A stretch of DNA of 64,000 nt from Symbiodinium natans (GCA_905221605.1 CAJNDS010002668.1:799501-863500); one strand, 5' to 3'. Positions 27,420 to 41,115 are shown, numbered from the stretch's first letter. The notes: generated from the sequence alone by a model not told the origin. Numbers and translations: made by a program.

Positions 27420-29320
27420 ACATGTTTATGCTACCGCATGGATTACCGTCAGGTAACGCACGAATTTTACATCTGCGTTTCGGGGTTGGTTGGGTTGGGG
27501 GGGGGGTGGTTACGTCCATTGTCTTGCGTGCAGCCATTAGGGTTCCAAACTCCCCGTCCCCGCAAAGAAGCCCCGACGTCCCGAAGCAGTGCAGCCCTGA
27601 CATCCCAAAGCAGTGCAGCCCTGAGATCCCCCGAGATGTCCCTAGCTCTGGACATCTTGATGTGTCCTGTTCGCTCTCGGCACCAAGAAATGTTCAGGCG
27701 ATTTTGTAAGAGAGTGGCAACAGTAGTTTTAGCACGGCCCGGTTCGTGAGCGTCTCCATTGGTAGAGGCGTCCTTGTTTGCTTGTGTCTCTTAACTCGCC
27801 GAAGCTTTGCGTCAAAGTTCCAGATCTCACACCAGAACCCCGGGCGATCCCTCCACAACCCAGCCCCCTAAAACTTCTCAGCCGAAACACATTTTGGGGG
27901 CCGGAAGTTGGGGCTCAGTGCGAGCCGGCCAAACGGTACGGAGTTGTTCCTGAATCGGTTCTGCCGAAGTGTATTATCCCTTCCGGCTTTGTCATGCTCG
28001 CTTCACCGTCCATGAGAAACCTTAACGGGAACGAAGCCACGTGAGCCATCAAGCGAATGTATCCTCGACTTCCTCAGTTAAAGCACAAGCTTGCTTCACA
28101 TCAAGATGGCCGCCCACGACCCCTTCTTTGTTGACCAGTGCATGTTGCCAGGTCAGGCGAGACTCCGAGTCTTGAAGCTGCACAAGAACCAGGCTTTATG
28201 TTTTTTGTTTGTGCAGTGTGGAGCCGTGCCTTGTTCATGCAAAGCAGCTCCTTTGCAGGTCGGGGATGTGACCTGCGAACGAATTGCGGCACTCATCTGG
28301 CACCAAAAGCAGGCAGTAGAGGCGAGGGCACAGATGTGCCAACATGTTAGCACAATGGGACGGTGGTGCTGGTTTGTGCAGAGGAGATCCACCTGTCGCA
28401 CAACGAGGTGCGGCAAAAAGGCCTTGTAGCCGGCCCCAATGGTCAAAGCTCAGTGACGGCGGAGGGTTTTCATGGCTTAGGGCTTTTTATATTTTTTTTC
28501 TGGAAGAAGCTGGGAGGCATGGCGGCGCTTCTCGCTGCCCTCGCTTTGCACCCCGAACAAGCCGGATGGGGGGATGGGGGCAGCGTCACAGGCTTCTTGC
28601 TGCGTCAAGTTTTTCGGATGCTGGGACAGGCTTATCCACGAGCCACTCCAGGCGAAGCCTGCATCTCAGTGGATGCAGGAAGCTATTTGTTTGCAAGTTG
28701 TAAGGCACTGGGCCTGAGTGGGGTGCTGTTTGCTTTCCGGATCCTGAAATCCAGACTCAGGAGGTTCCCTGCTGGGTGCGGTTGGAGCACAATCAGGCAA
28801 TGGCCTTAGCAGCTTAGCATGCTTTGATTCTGCCACGCTCGTCTTTCCCTCCTCGAGCCTGTAAGGTCTCCCATCCCGAGTACCTTCTGAACTTGCTTGG
28901 CCAGGCGTGGTACCGCGCGCTAAACCTGTTTAAGTAGAAGAATTATGTACCATTTTCATATTCGTCACCCCAAAAAGGGCACATCCCAGACATCCTGTTA
29001 CCCGGCAGAATCCGACGAAGCTGCGAATATGTCTGGCTCCTCGTCGTGACCGAGGGCCAAGTTGCACCTCCTTCAGATGTCAGGCGAGGTCAATATCTTT
29101 CCTCCTCACCGACGTCTGTATTCCAAGCGTGCTACCGCGACGGAGGCTGTCGAGAACGTGGCTCATGTTCATCTGTACTGCATCGACAAGCAGGCTGCCA
29201 CTGCTGGTTCCCAGCTGCTTTGGCGCCTGGCCGTTCTGTGTGCTCAGGACGATGCTCAGATCGAGACAAAGAAGCATGCCCAGGCACCTTGCAATCCTGC
29301 ATAGGCAAAAGCACCAAGGA
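27420..29320 (+). other. Region with possible host exons but no recognised gene
   Basis: GC content rises and candidate exons appear, for example after an acceptor-like cctttgcag at ~28258 (VGDVTCERIAALIWHQKQAV). No protein family could be named and no consistent splice chain was built. The stretch 27480-27620 contains short repeats of cagccctgacatcccaaag type. Confidence 0.3.
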
Positions 29321-29325
29321 AAGGC

Positions 29326-30009
29326 TTGCTAATGGACTTGAAGCAGGACATGGTGCAGCAAGCCGTGGCGGATTGCCACCAGGGTCGAGTGGGTGGCGGT
29401 GAGCTGTCCAGGGCGATACCTCCTGAGCCCAGTGGTCCCCCAGCAGATGCAGCAGAGTGCCGTCTCGTGGAGCTCAATGTGCGGGAGCTCAGCTTCCCGG
29501 TTGAAGTGTGCGCATGATGTCCGCTGTTTCCGCCAAGTTCAGACGGGCGTCAGATGATTGAGGTGGATCCAGATCTTGGCGCCGGGCTGTACCTCAGCGA
29601 GGGTCAGTATGGCTTTGTTGTCGACGATGTGGACGAGAAGCCGGGGCAGCAGCCAGATGCTCAAGTGCTCAAAGGTTTGTCCTTGAGCCACCAGAAGCAC
29701 CCTTCTGGAGGCTCTCACCTGGAGATGTGGTCTTGGAAATAGACGGCGTGCAGTGGCTTGCTCAGCCTTGCTGAAGCCAGCATCCAAATGCATGCCACGA
29801 AGACGATGTGAGAAATGGGAGGTTGTGGGGCGACTTGGGCGAGGAGCGCCTGGGTGAGGCCACCTATCGCAAGATCTCATCAGGATTTCGAGTTGGGATT
29901 TGCAGCAGTCGCGGCGGTTGCAGGTTCAGGGTGCGGGGCTGCAAAGCTTTGGCGCATGAGAATTGCAAGAGAATTGGGCCAAGTCGCTGTAGTTAAGCTT
30001 GGGCTTTGA
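29326..30009 (+). CDS. PDZ-like domain gene (partial exon model)
   Basis: An exon at ~29326-29517 reads DLKQDMVQQAVADCHQGRVG and ends RLVELNVRELSFPVEV. A second, at ~29554-29680, reads IEVDPDLGAGLYLSEGQYGF then VVDDVDEKPGQ. A third, in another frame at ~29718-29762, reads PGDVVLEIDGVQWLA. The pieces GAGLYL...PGQ...PGDVVLEIDG have the layout of a PDZ-type beta-sandwich (ligand loop, then GD-hhxhxG). Further pieces are EDDVRNGRLWGDLGEERLGE (~29800) and ARELGQVAVVKLGL (to 30009). Exon limits, the start and the full gene extent are uncertain. Confidence 0.4.
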
Positions 30010-33000
30010 GGTTTTAACCTTTTTTCAGCTCGCGATGCATTGGGCTCATTCGGATTTGTGTCTGTGCTGACGACAGGCATTTGGCAGCCGTTTCGCGGAC
30101 GGTGCTCGGCTGCGCGTTGCTCGAGCCGACGCTGTACAGGGCCGGCCCCTCTGGCAGCGTGGGCGCCTGGAACATGGGGATCTAGCTCAGAATCCTCCTT
30201 TTAAGGGGTCGACCCCCCCCCCCGGAAGAGTCCAAAATGACTGATGGCTCGTGTCACTACAACGACTGGAAGAGCAAGAGCCACCACATGAATTCCCCCA
30301 GCATTCGCCACCCCAAACTTTCCCTTGTAACTCAGGCCCCTGTCGATTCCTGGAGCATCCTTGTCCTCACGGTGCGAGGGCTTGCGTGAGTCCTTGGGCC
30401 GGGATCATGGGTCGGGAGTCTTTTGCATGGTTAACTCGTCAGCTCTGGGCCTCGCTGCGGCTGCCGAGATCATGACCTAACCATCATGGGCCAGCAGTGT
30501 GGTGTGCAGACGAAGCTTGAGGACATCATCATCAGTCATACCCCGAAGCTTGGTGTGCTCCAGTCATGACTGCAGAGTGGCTTGACATATTGAATCGGCC
30601 TTGAGGATGATGGTGCCTGGTTTCGTGGTCCTCCGCAGCATCAGCGTATGGGTCTCGACTTGGGGGGACGTCAACGCACGCTCGTGCACAAGGAGGTCCG
30701 TGTTCCATGGTTTCTGCTTGGCAGGATGGGCCGCGGATGAGCTCCCAAGGCACAGGATGTTGATTAGCACAGTGTTGGAAGGCAGGTAATGAGCTTTCAT
30801 CTGCTGTGCCTCCAGAGGCTGCTGGCCTTCTACTTTCCCGAAGCCTCGCTCCCGCTCTGGCCCGATTTTACCGAGACTGTCTGACCCTTGCCGACCATGC
30901 CGCTCCCAAGGTTTCCTTCGTGCCATTGGCGCGGCGACCCCGATGAGACCTGCAACAGCACGAAGCCTGCAGAGCCCTCTGGGGAGGCGCAGTAGTAGCC
31001 AGAATGATCCAAAATGGCTCTCAAAAGTCGAAGCCATCTCGGCGTTGGGGAGAGGCAGCAGAGAAGATGCTTCGAGAGCTCCGACTTGGCCAATTGCCAC
31101 CAGGCCATTGAGCGCTGTCAGGAAAACTATGGTTTAGTGCCAAGAGTAATTCTCCAGATGCGACTTTCGCGGACTTGGCTGCTTGGGAGAAACTTCTCCG
31201 TGGGCAGTGGTGCCGGCCTCAGAAACGCTTTTTGTTTGGTGCGGGAGAAGCCATTCGAACAGAACGAATTACAGTAGCGTTTGTCCACCGAATCCTAAAC
31301 AGAGTCCTGGGCAGAGTCGTGCCAGATAAGCTGACATGGCCGGGATGCTTTTAAAGCTCTGGGGCTCCACTGCAGGGAGCTTATGGGGCTTTGGGCTTGC
31401 ACGTTTTCAGGGCTTGAGGCTTCTGGGCTGTATGCAGGGCTTAGTTTAGGGTTGGGGTTCGGTGTATGGTTCCAGGATGTTTCAGCTCCCGGGATCATGA
31501 AGCAAATGTAAACGAGGACTCTGGGGACTCGAGGGTTTCGGGTGTGTTTGACATGACTGTTTGGAGGCGGAAGGTGTCGACATTGGCCTTCAACTTGGTG
31601 GGCAAAGGCTTTGTTGGCTGAGCTTGAAAGAATCAAGCTTTTGGGCTGTATGAGGGCTTTGGGTTTAGGATCTAGGGTTTGAGGGTGTGGGGGCTTCGGG
31701 GCTGTAGGCTTTAGCGGTTTGTGGTTTGCTCAACAGGCTTTGTGTCTCGAGGCAGTGTTTAGGGTGCCGGACGATGGGGTTACGGCTTCAGGGATGGATC
31801 TTGCACGCCCGACTCGGCATTGACCATTTCCTGTCCGGCTCGCATGATGCAACGCCCTGTCCCCCACACAGACAGCAGGTGCGAAGATGACAACATCTTT
31901 GACGAGGATCTGCCAGTGGAGCCTTTAGAAGCTTCCCGGTTGCATGTAAGGATGTGGTCGATTGCGCTGCGTGGGGGGCTGTCCCACCACAGGCGCCAGA
32001 CGATGGTCCGGACGTGTTTGAGGGACAGGTGCCACCGATGCTGCCAATCCCTTTCTCTCGGTTGCCGGTTTCCTCGGCATGTTCGATTCGGCTGTCGAGC
32101 TGAGTCAGCAACAAAAAGCTTTCAGCTCTTATTCCTGGTTTTCAGGCGCTTGCACCCCAAGCAGATGTCTCGCAGCCACTTCGGGCATGACTCTCGGACA
32201 GCTTGCCAAGAAATTCCCAAGAAGTCTGTAGGAATCGATGAGGAGATGTTTTTGAAACTGTAGCTCATTCAGTCTAAGCTGAATCTGTAGCTTCACTTTA
32301 GCGCTCGTGATGCTCAGGTCCTGATGCTGGTCGGACTGCCAGGATCCGGTCGCGAAGCCCAGAGACGCCCAGGCTAACCTGCCTCTCTTATCCTCTGAGT
32401 CCCGTTTTCCAGGCAAAAGCACCTTGGCCGCCAGGACGGGAGAATGGGGATTTAATTGGACATGTTTGAGTTTGTTGGTGACTTGAACGCTTCTCATGGT
32501 CCTCAGCATCGCAATTGCCACACTGGCAGCATTTGTTGCCGCAATGCACTTCTGCTTGGAATCCGGTCCTTGACATGCCGAACATATCCTGAGTCACGAT
32601 TGACCGCTTGCCGCGCACTGCACACGCATGCTTCCTGCGTGCACGTGTTCATGAGGGGCAATGACTGAAAGGCCAAGTTTCCCAACTTGGGGACGCTGTC
32701 CTTGTGACAAGTTCCACAGTTCCACATGCTTCCCTCATGTCTCCCGGCATCAAGCGGCCAGGATGCAACGTCTTGGGCCCGCGCCCTGGTTCAAGACCAC
32801 TTGTTCGGGAAAAAGCGTGGTGGGGGCCTAAAGGTTTTTCCTCCAGGGGGGTCACCGAGCCTTCGTCGAACTTGTCGGGGCTTCGAGGGGGTTGGTATGA
32901 TTTCTGTCGCAGGCAGACTCGCAGCAGCTTCGAATTTGACACAGTCGCAGAGCCTTCGCGCCAGTAAAGTCTGCAAAAACCGAGTGTGTCTGTCAAACAG

Positions 33001-33830
33001 ACCCAGTGTTTCTGCAAAAGCACTTTAGTGCTTCATTCTACTTGGTTTCTTGATAGAGCTGACCGAAACAGGACCGTCATGTACTTCGATCATACTCAAC
33101 CCGAAAGCCAAACAATGTGGGAGCCATCCTGCCCTTTGCGGACCGGTATGTAAGGATCTTCGCTGCTGGATTCTGTCACGGTTGTCTCCAGAAACACTCT
33201 ACGGGATTGGACTGAGACGTTGCAAGATCCTTTGGTGGGCACTCCAGGGCAGGCTTTTCTTTGGGGGTGGGTCAATTCTGGGGTTCGGTGCTCGGATACT
33301 CGGCGGAACTCTGCGGGCTTTCGCTGGGGATGGGCACTCCAGGGATACTGGAATGGTTGGCTCAAATAAATCTAGCAGCGCTGAAGTTCGAGGTTTCAGT
33401 GAGTGCAAGGGAGTTCGGAAGCTTTCCCTGGGATCGTGATGGGGTTTGTGGCGGTTGTTGACGGGCCTGTCGGTGTGCTCTGGAATCTGAAATTCGGGTA
33501 TCATGTTCGTCGAACTCCGGCGAACCATTTTGGGTTCCCCGAGCCATTTTGCGCCAACGGTTCGCACACAATTCGAAACACCGTGCACATCCACGTACAT
33601 CATGACTGATTTTGTGTCGAAGGCTCGGAGAGGTCGAAAGCTTTTGGGCCGGTCTTGAACCTGACACGGTTGCAAAGCCGGAAATTCTCAGCGGTTTATG
33701 ACTGGAAAGTCAAGGTAAGTTGTATTACAGCTTTCTTGCTCTGAAGATTTGTGAAATACATACGGAGGTTTGTAAAAATGCATGTCTCTATGATATACAT
33801 GTATATGTGTGCGTATATGTGAAAAAGAAC

Positions 33831-33831
<1 letters not shown>

Positions 33832-33884
<53 letters not shown>
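33832..33884. repeat. (GT)n microsatellite
   Basis: About 26 uninterrupted GT dinucleotides, followed by a short poly-C run. Confidence 0.97.
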
Positions 33885-33887
<3 letters not shown>

Positions 33888-34755
33888 TGCGACATCATGT
33901 CCCCCCCCCCCCCCAAAGTCAGGCTTTTGGACTTTGACCTTGGGTCTCCTTTGGGGCCCTTGGGGATACATATGAACACAGAAGCCGCATCGACGTTTCA
34001 ATGTTACCAGCCACATGATTGCTTGTCGGCTTCGTCGATCGTTCGAACGTTTTTGGAGGTTGACCCGACATTTCTGCAGCCAGGTGGGTAGTCATTAACC
34101 AGGACACACTGGGGGTCGACACCTCAGATCGGGAATAGGTTAGCTAAGAAAGACGCTCTAACACGTTCTTGCCCAGGACAGGAGGAAATGTGTCGCTGCA
34201 GCCAATGATGCCTTGTCTGGCGTTCTGCTCGCAAGTTTCCTTCTGCAACCATTTGGTCCGGCATTGCAGTATTTGAGCACTGGGCCAGGGGCAAAAGGTG
34301 ATCATCGATCGTTGCAATGTCACCCGACTGCAACGGCGCGTGTGGCTCGGAGTGGCAGACGAGAATGAGGCTGAATTGATGGGGCCTGCTGCGTCTTGTG
34401 CCATGCTTGCCATTGGTTTTTCGTGAATTGGGACCTGTGAGTCGGAATGCCAGGCCAGTGTTGCTTGCATGTGGCTAGATGTGCCAGAGGCCGGGCTCTC
34501 AGCCGAAGGACTCAAGTAGAAGTGTGCCGACTCTTTCAAGCTGTTCGCCGGCATGGAGTCAGGCATGCCGAAGCTGATGCTGATGCGTTTGCTATCATTT
34601 GCTTGTTCTACCGGTTTCGCAGCGGCGGTAGATCAAGGGGACGTGCCCTAGGGCTCGTCTGTTCAGCCATGCCGCTCGACCTTCAGCAGTGAGGTGCACA
34701 AGGCCTGCACACTTTTCTGTCACCGTGCAGAGTTTCGCCAAGCTGCTGTGCCTGC

Positions 34756-34756
<1 letters not shown>

Positions 34757-34791
<35 letters not shown>

Positions 34792-34805
34792 CAATGATGA
34801 TGATG
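34757..34805. repeat. (GAT)n microsatellite
   Basis: About 12 GAT units with one ACA interruption; the Asp-rich frame over it is not evidence of a gene. Confidence 0.95.
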
Positions 34806-34966
34806 AGGGGGATGGCGATGACGGGATGATGGTGGCTGAAGAGCAGGCATTTCGCCTGATACATGGCGGGCTCCACCAGCCTTTCTGACTTCAAGCAGCC
34901 TCCTGGCAATGACAGATTCCGCCCACATCAACGCGCATAAACTTCCCTGCTGATAACTTTCCCCAG

Positions 34967-37717
34967 GCTTGCCTTGCTTGGTGAAGGAGCTTATTCCGCG
35001 GTGTACAAGGTGCCTGACATTGTTTAGGGTTTGGGGTGTTGGGATGTTAGGGTGGACCTTGGCTGCAGGTCCTTCGCTTGGCGGACAACGAGATTTATGC
35101 GTTGAAGAAGGTTCTCGTGATGAGATCGGTTCTGGCACCCTCGTGCTGTGCCCAACCTGGGCAGCTCAGGTAAAGCTACCTTCACTTTCCGACAAGGAGA
35201 AACAGAATGCCCTCAATGAGGTCGAAGCCTGAGATGTCTGAGATGTAGAGGATTTAGTAGGTCAGTAGGTTAGTTGGGGCCATGAAGCCCTTTAGCATCC
35301 ACAACACAGGTTCAGCGCATTGGTGCCCGGTCGTTTGGGGTTGTTCTGAAATGGCTTCGCTTACAGGTGCCCGTTTATACCAAAATCCCTTCGGGTTCTG
35401 ATGCGAGCCACCAAGCCCAAACAACCCGCTTCGGCTGCCGGGCAGGTAAGGTTGCTTGCATCGGTCAAGCATCCGAATGCCTCGCACCCAGACTTTCTTT
35501 GATTCCAGGTGCGCAAAACCCCAATATTTCCTAAAGCCCTAAAACTTAAAACCCTAAACCCTAACTCAGAAACTTGGTTTATCTGTGCACCTTTGGGAAC
35601 CCATGACTTGGCAGACCCAACTCACGTATTCTTAGCACAAGCTGCGCCACAAAAGCAAAATTGAGCTGGGCAACAAAGGGCGGGCAAGAAAGGGCTTTTG
35701 ACAGAGGTGGTGGGATATTTGAGGTCGAGGTCACGATGGTGTGTGATGCAACGCTGTTATGGAGTCAGGTCGTGGCTTACAAGGAAGCCTTCTGGGACGA
35801 CAAGACCCGCTGTCTGTGTATTGTTCAGGACAGTTCGGATGTAACTTTGCTCTTCACTCAGCAAGCTGGACTCAGGGCCAGTAGCCATCCTGGAGGCAAA
35901 GGTGACCACGAAGTGAGCCCTGCATTGTGCGAGGAGTGCGCAGATGGCGACCTCCTGCAGCAGATAAACAAATGCAAACAGGAGCGAGCTTACCTGCGCG
36001 AGGTGCGGAGAGAGTGATGGTGATTGATGGTGGCCTTTAGAGGCAGGACAGTCTCATAAATGTCCCGTGCAGGCAGATGTGTGGCGATATCTCGACGGAA
36101 TGTGTCAAGGTCTCAAGGCACTCTCCATCTGTCTTGTATGTCCTCCCTTACATTCCCTCTGTCTCATTTTCGCGCTCCTCTCCTTGTGCAGGCCTTGCAT
36201 GATATTCGAGTGCTGCATCGCGATATGAAGTCAGCGAACGTCTTCCTGCACCTAAGCCGAACAGATCTGCGAAAACGTGCGGCGCATAGGGAGTACTCTA
36301 TGGCTCTGCAAGGGCACGGTGTCAGCCTAGCCCCAAGAAACGGTCAACATGAGAGCTTAATCTGATGCGACCCCTGAAGCCGTCCATGTGCTGCTGCAGC
36401 ACACTCCCGGGCCCCCACAAGATCTCACAAAGTTCGTTGGCAAGAAGTCCGAGGAGTCACACAAAGGATGGGACGGTTGCAAAGCTTGGCGACTTCAACG
36501 TTTCGAAGGCAGGGCAAGGGTTCTGGATGCTTCTGTGGATGCTTCTGATGCTGTGACAAGCAGCTCGCCAAAGGTTGCCAAGCGTGGTCTTTGCATGACC
36601 CAGACGGGCACACCCTATTATGCCTCTCCAGAAGTTTGGCGAGACATGCCGTACGATGCACTTTGGCTTGACTTAACAGATCTTAACACCATATCCTACA
36701 CTTGGACCATATCCACACTTGGACCACGCAGCCCATGAAGCTGCAACCCAAGGCGAAAAGCGACATGTGGTCCTTGGGCTGTATCCTGTACGACACTTGC
36801 CCTGATTTTGCTGATTTTGTGTACATGTCGTCATGGTAACTTCTCCACCAGTGTGCTACGTGAGTCCGAGGAGATGGTGGCACTCCGACCTCCTTTTCGA
36901 GCAGAAGATATGGAAGGGTTGTACCGTGATCTGGCTGCAGACGCCGCAGACGCCAGTAGCTACTGTGATGTACCTGCTACACTCCGGGCACCATGTATTG
37001 GATGAAGCGTTGAGGCAAAGTTGTGCGTGGGCAGTACCCACGCATTCCAGCCCATTACAGCAGCTGAGCTCAGCTGTGCGGCTTCGTCTTTTCAGGGGAC
37101 TGCATATCGTTGCGCGCCTCAGAGGTCAGGACCTCGCGGACGTGATCGCGGCGCTCCTTCAGGTGCGCAGTCGTGGACCACCCGCGTCTGCTCTCATAGC
37201 TCTCCCCTTTCAGTGCATGTTTCAGGTCCATCCTCGCAACCGCGGTGACCTTATAAGGGGCTCCCAAATGACAGAAGCCAGGAGTGTGAAAAAGTGTCCC
37301 CACGCTGCTCTCTTCTGTTTGTGAGGCCCAGCTGTGGACCAGTTGTACCAAATGCATCAAATGGCCCGCCATTGCACTGGGCTCCCTCGAGAGGAGCGAC
37401 ACCACCGTATCCCACCGTCCTCCTCCATGATACTATGATCATCCTTGAGCTTAAGTAGCTAGCCCTCGCAGCCCTCGCAGTCGCTTTCACGGGGCACACC
37501 ATGACATGGGAAGGAGAAGTTCACCTCTGATCTTCTGTCCACGATCAAGCTTCCGAAGAACGCCATCGCTGCCTCCTCGGGCTGTGCAAAAGATGCCAAA
37601 AACGCCAAAACTTCGCTTGGCAATGGACCTTGGATCCAAGGATCTAAGCGGATGTTTGCCCAAGCCACGCTACCAGATGGACTTACGGGCATTGCCCCAA
37701 GAGTGCCCCGAAAGATG
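34967..37717 (+). CDS. NEK-like serine/threonine protein kinase (multi-exon)
   Basis: Short exons rebuild a complete kinase domain. 34967-35009: LLGEGAYSAVYK (Gly loop). 35069-35110: VLRLADNEIYALKK (beta-3 Lys). 35170-35220: SDKEKQNALNE (C-helix Glu). 35446-35478: RLLASVKHPN. 35769-~35825: VVAYKEAFWDDKTRCLCIV. ~35931-36002: ADGDLLQQI. 36073-36117: ADVWRYLDGMCQGLK. 36192-~36250: ALHDIRVLHRDMKSANVFL (catalytic loop). 36467-~36520: DGTVAKLGDFNVSK. 36574-36657: TQTGTPYYASPEVWRDMPYD. 36753-36791: AKSDMWSLGCILY. 36871-~36935: EMVALRPPFRAEDMEGLY. ~37020-37060: VRGQYPRIPAHYS. 37130-37162: DLADVIAALLQ. 37214-~37244: MFQVHPRNR. Later pieces, LLSTIKLPKN (~37529) and DLSGCLPKPRYQMD (~37642), match NEK C-terminal extensions. 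The DFG motif reads DFN. N-terminal exons before 34967 and the true end are not placed. Confidence 0.82.
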
Positions 37718-37724
37718 AGAGTTC

Positions 37725-40700
37725 GAGATGGCGGGCTGAGAGCTGAGGATGCGCTTCTTCCTGAAGAGTCTGAGCGCTTCGACGACAGCCCCGCTGAACG
37801 ACAAGGGCGCAGACTGGGATCAGCACAAGGGCAAGGCCACACAAAAAGGTTGCTTAGTCGGACGGTACTTGGCTATCTTGGCTTCTCGGCTTTGACTGTT
37901 TGGAGGCCTTCCTCCGATACCTTCACGGGGAACTCGGAACCTTGGAAGTGCAGGGGGAGCATCAGTGGCCCGTGAGGACGGGTCAGATCGCTGCATGGAG
38001 TGAGTGAGCGCAGATCTTCGAAGAATGCCGTCAGGAAGCTGGAGATAGCCTTGACATGTACATGCAGCTCTTTGGCTGCAACTTGAGAGCTGTGCCAGTG
38101 TGCCCCTTTCCCAGTCCTAGGCGTGCCGAGGGCAGGGACGAGAGCGCAAGCCGCGCGGTGCCGCGCCGGGCCAGTGGCCCAGCCCAGTCAAAGAGGTTAA
38201 CGAGTCTAACACTCATGGACACTCTACTGACATTCGGAAGGATCTGTCTGCATCTCGCCCCGAAAGCGATGCGAGCAGCGTTGCTCCGTATCAGGCCAGG
38301 TGAGGCTGCAGATGCTTTGATGACCGCATGCACCCGCTGTCAATCGCTGCTCGAGGCTGCCAACGTTGGGCGACAGCCCAGACTTCCGGCGGTTGGAGAA
38401 TCTCGAGGACCAGTGACCTGCCAACCTGACGTTTATGACATTTAAGTACCATTTAACACGTGGGTCACCGTTTAGCCTTGCCATCCTTGCCTCCACCCTC
38501 CGCGACTCGAAGGAGTCACCTTGAATCCTCACTACACCCCGGGGCAGAAGCAGTGGCCTCAGCTACACCTAGAAGCTGAAGATTGTCCACGCAGGAACGC
38601 TTGGCAGCTTGAAGCCAAGGCAGCGAGAACCCAGAAGACCGATGTCCATCTACGCCCGTCAGTCGTTGCCCAAGAAGAAGCAGACTCAGATGATTCGGAG
38701 TGATCACGTGAAGGATAAAACGATAGCGACGACAACTGCACGCCCTTGGAATTGAAGTTCCTAACCCGTAGAACGGATGCAGGTCACAAGGACGACTCAC
38801 ATAAACGACCAGACGAAGCTAAGCCTGCAGAACAAACACGGGACCATGTTCCTGACCGGAAATCCCGTTGGGCTTTCGACACTTTCCGAAATCCCTTGAG
38901 CGCCAAGTGAAGCTGAGAATGTTTCTGCATGAGGCAATATGGTATAGCAGAGTCGAGACCTTACGCGTCTACTTGTCAGGCGCTGAGCATGGTGACGTCA
39001 CACATTCCAAGGCCTGCGCGGCCTACGGAGAAGGACGAGAGACAGCCGAAAGATTCAGGCCCTGCTGTGGTGTCACGTTCTGTTATTGTTCTATTAAACT
39101 TTGCTCTGTTTTTGCTCTGTTGCACATCTTTCTTTGGCCAAGGCAAAAAGCGTTCTCTCATTCCAAGGCCCCCGGCTTAGCCCTTTTGATTGCCTATGCT
39201 GCATGCTGCTGTGAAAGCCGGCTCAACCGGGCTCAGGTTGTTTTAGATGGCGGACGGGGGGCCTGCGGTGCCCCGAATGCTGTGACTGTAATTTGGCTGC
39301 TGCGCGGTGCTGAAGTACCTTGCGCGAGCCATGTTCTCACTTTGGCAATGGTTATCGCGGTGAGCGGAGGGCCGGAGGGCTCCGAGAGTTGCTGTTTGGG
39401 CATCCACTGAACGCGTTGCCTTGAGTTCTTTTCTGCATGGGCTCGCCGCGCCAACTCCTGTGATGGGTCCCCAAAGGGGGCCTGGAGATGCAGTTCCAAT
39501 ACAAAAGCTGCAGAGTACGTTTGGGAGATCGTACTGATCGTGCTGGTATCTCGACAGCGCGTTCCAATACATCTGTCAAGGAGGAATGTGGCGACCGGGT
39601 GCTCCGTCGCTTTGGCCATCAGACACTTCCAGCCAGCGATTCCAGCCTCGAGGCGGAGGGCTCAGCTTCTGCACTGCTGATGTGGATGTGCTTGGACGTG
39701 AGCAGAGTTCTCAAAGCTTCTGAGATTGGCTTGTGAAGTCACAGGGGCACATGCGTGCGATTCTGCTAGTGCTCGCGCCAGTCCAGATTTGAATTCAGCG
39801 CATATTGTGAAGCTGATCTCTACAAGCTGTCATGTCAGAGCACCTTTCTCGAGCAGCCTCGGGTGTTTTCCATGGCGCAAGCTGTGACCTTTCCATGCTG
39901 CCCCTAAGGTCATTTCTGCTTTTCAGGATCGCATGGAAGTACCCGTGGAGGCGCCGCAGCATGACAGTAGCAATATAGCTAGCCTTCATATGCCGTTGCG
40001 CAGCATTCGCCGCGCTGTCCGTGATGTAGCTGTAAGCTGTAAGCGCTTGGCGCGCAGAAGGAACAACTCCAAGCCACTGGACGTTAAGTCGGCGGTCCTA
40101 GCGGTGCACCTCGGAGTTTCCATTCCGCACGGTCGGGTTGCAGATGCGACAAAAATGAGTGCGGGTCAAGGAAAAAGCAAAAGACACCGGAGAGCTTCCG
40201 ACCCGTTAAGCCGAAACCTTGCGTATGTGATCTTGCCGAAAGTCGTTTCGGCTTGCTGGCAGACCCTGAACACCTAATGAACAAGAAAACCTTGCAGTTG
40301 TGCGCAATCTTCATTGCATTTGTTGTTCGTGCACATCTGCCTGATGTTAAGTGTGGGTGGGGTGGTGGAAGCTGGCAGAAGAAGTCCAGAAGACAGCAGA
40401 GCGAGGGTCCGGGTGGTATCCTTCAAAACTCAGGGTCCAAGGTTCCCATCATTTTCAGTGTTTTACGTTGTCTGTTGGACCAGCCGACCGGACGGCCCGC
40501 CCAAAGACATTGGATGGCCGCTCTGCCCCGAGCAAATTTGGTAGCTCCCACAGGAGTTGGGGTGGCTGCTTGTTCCAGATGCCTGTCGGTGGATGCAGCT
40601 CTTTCCGCGAACATCTTCTTTAGAAGGGTGCCATTCATGCACCTGCACCATTTTGTCGGTTGCTGATATTTGTTCCATTCGTTCGACGGTTGGCTGCATA

Positions 40701-41110
40701 TGCAATGGCCTCAGCACGCAGGCTGAAGGATTCATACTGTGGCATGCTCGAGACGACGGTGACGTCGATGAGGTCGCTATATACAAGGCCACGAAGTGAA
40801 CTGCAGCCTGAGGAACGTTCTGTTTCCAGGCAGTTGCCGAGATCCAGGAGCTTGCCGAAACCAGTGAGGCCGGGGGTGGTACGCTCCCCACCTCAATCGA
40901 CCAGTAATCGACTCTCTACGGCTCTACTGTGTGGACTCCTCTCTGTGCAAGGCCCAAGCCGAGGCTGCCGAGACGGGGACGGCAGGATATCCCCGGGAGC
41001 ATCCCCAGGAGTATCCCCGAGCTGCGCATGAGCCGCGCGAGGGCTTCACGTACAAGGCAGTGCCTCCCTAAACCCTTCCTGTCGTGTACTCTTTTGAAGG
41101 CTTTGAGATC
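37725..41110 (+). other. Unassigned host DNA
   Basis: Several frames of 60-180 codons are open on both strands, but none shows a family motif, and a consistent splice chain was not found. It probably includes further exons of the kinase tail and introns of the next gene. Confidence 0.3.
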
Positions 41111-41115
41111 CCGTG

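Larger units (their letters stand above)
30010..34960 (+). other. Mostly unassigned host DNA (introns/intergenic)
   Basis: No exon chain could be recognised. Notable pieces: a degenerate TTTAGGG tract at ~31430-31760, a (GT)n microsatellite at 33832-33884, a poly-C run at 33901-33914, and a (GAT)n microsatellite at ~34757-34805. A piece near 31040-31105 (RRWGEAAEKMLRELRLGQL) is vaguely like a pentatricopeptide helix pair, but is too short to claim. Confidence 0.35.

Noticed and set aside
31014-31105. Pentatricopeptide-like helix (RRWGEAAEKMLRELRLGQL)
   Set aside because: One short segment without neighbouring repeats or a splice chain.
34694-34888. Poly-Asp protein
   Set aside because: Translation of a (GAT)n microsatellite.
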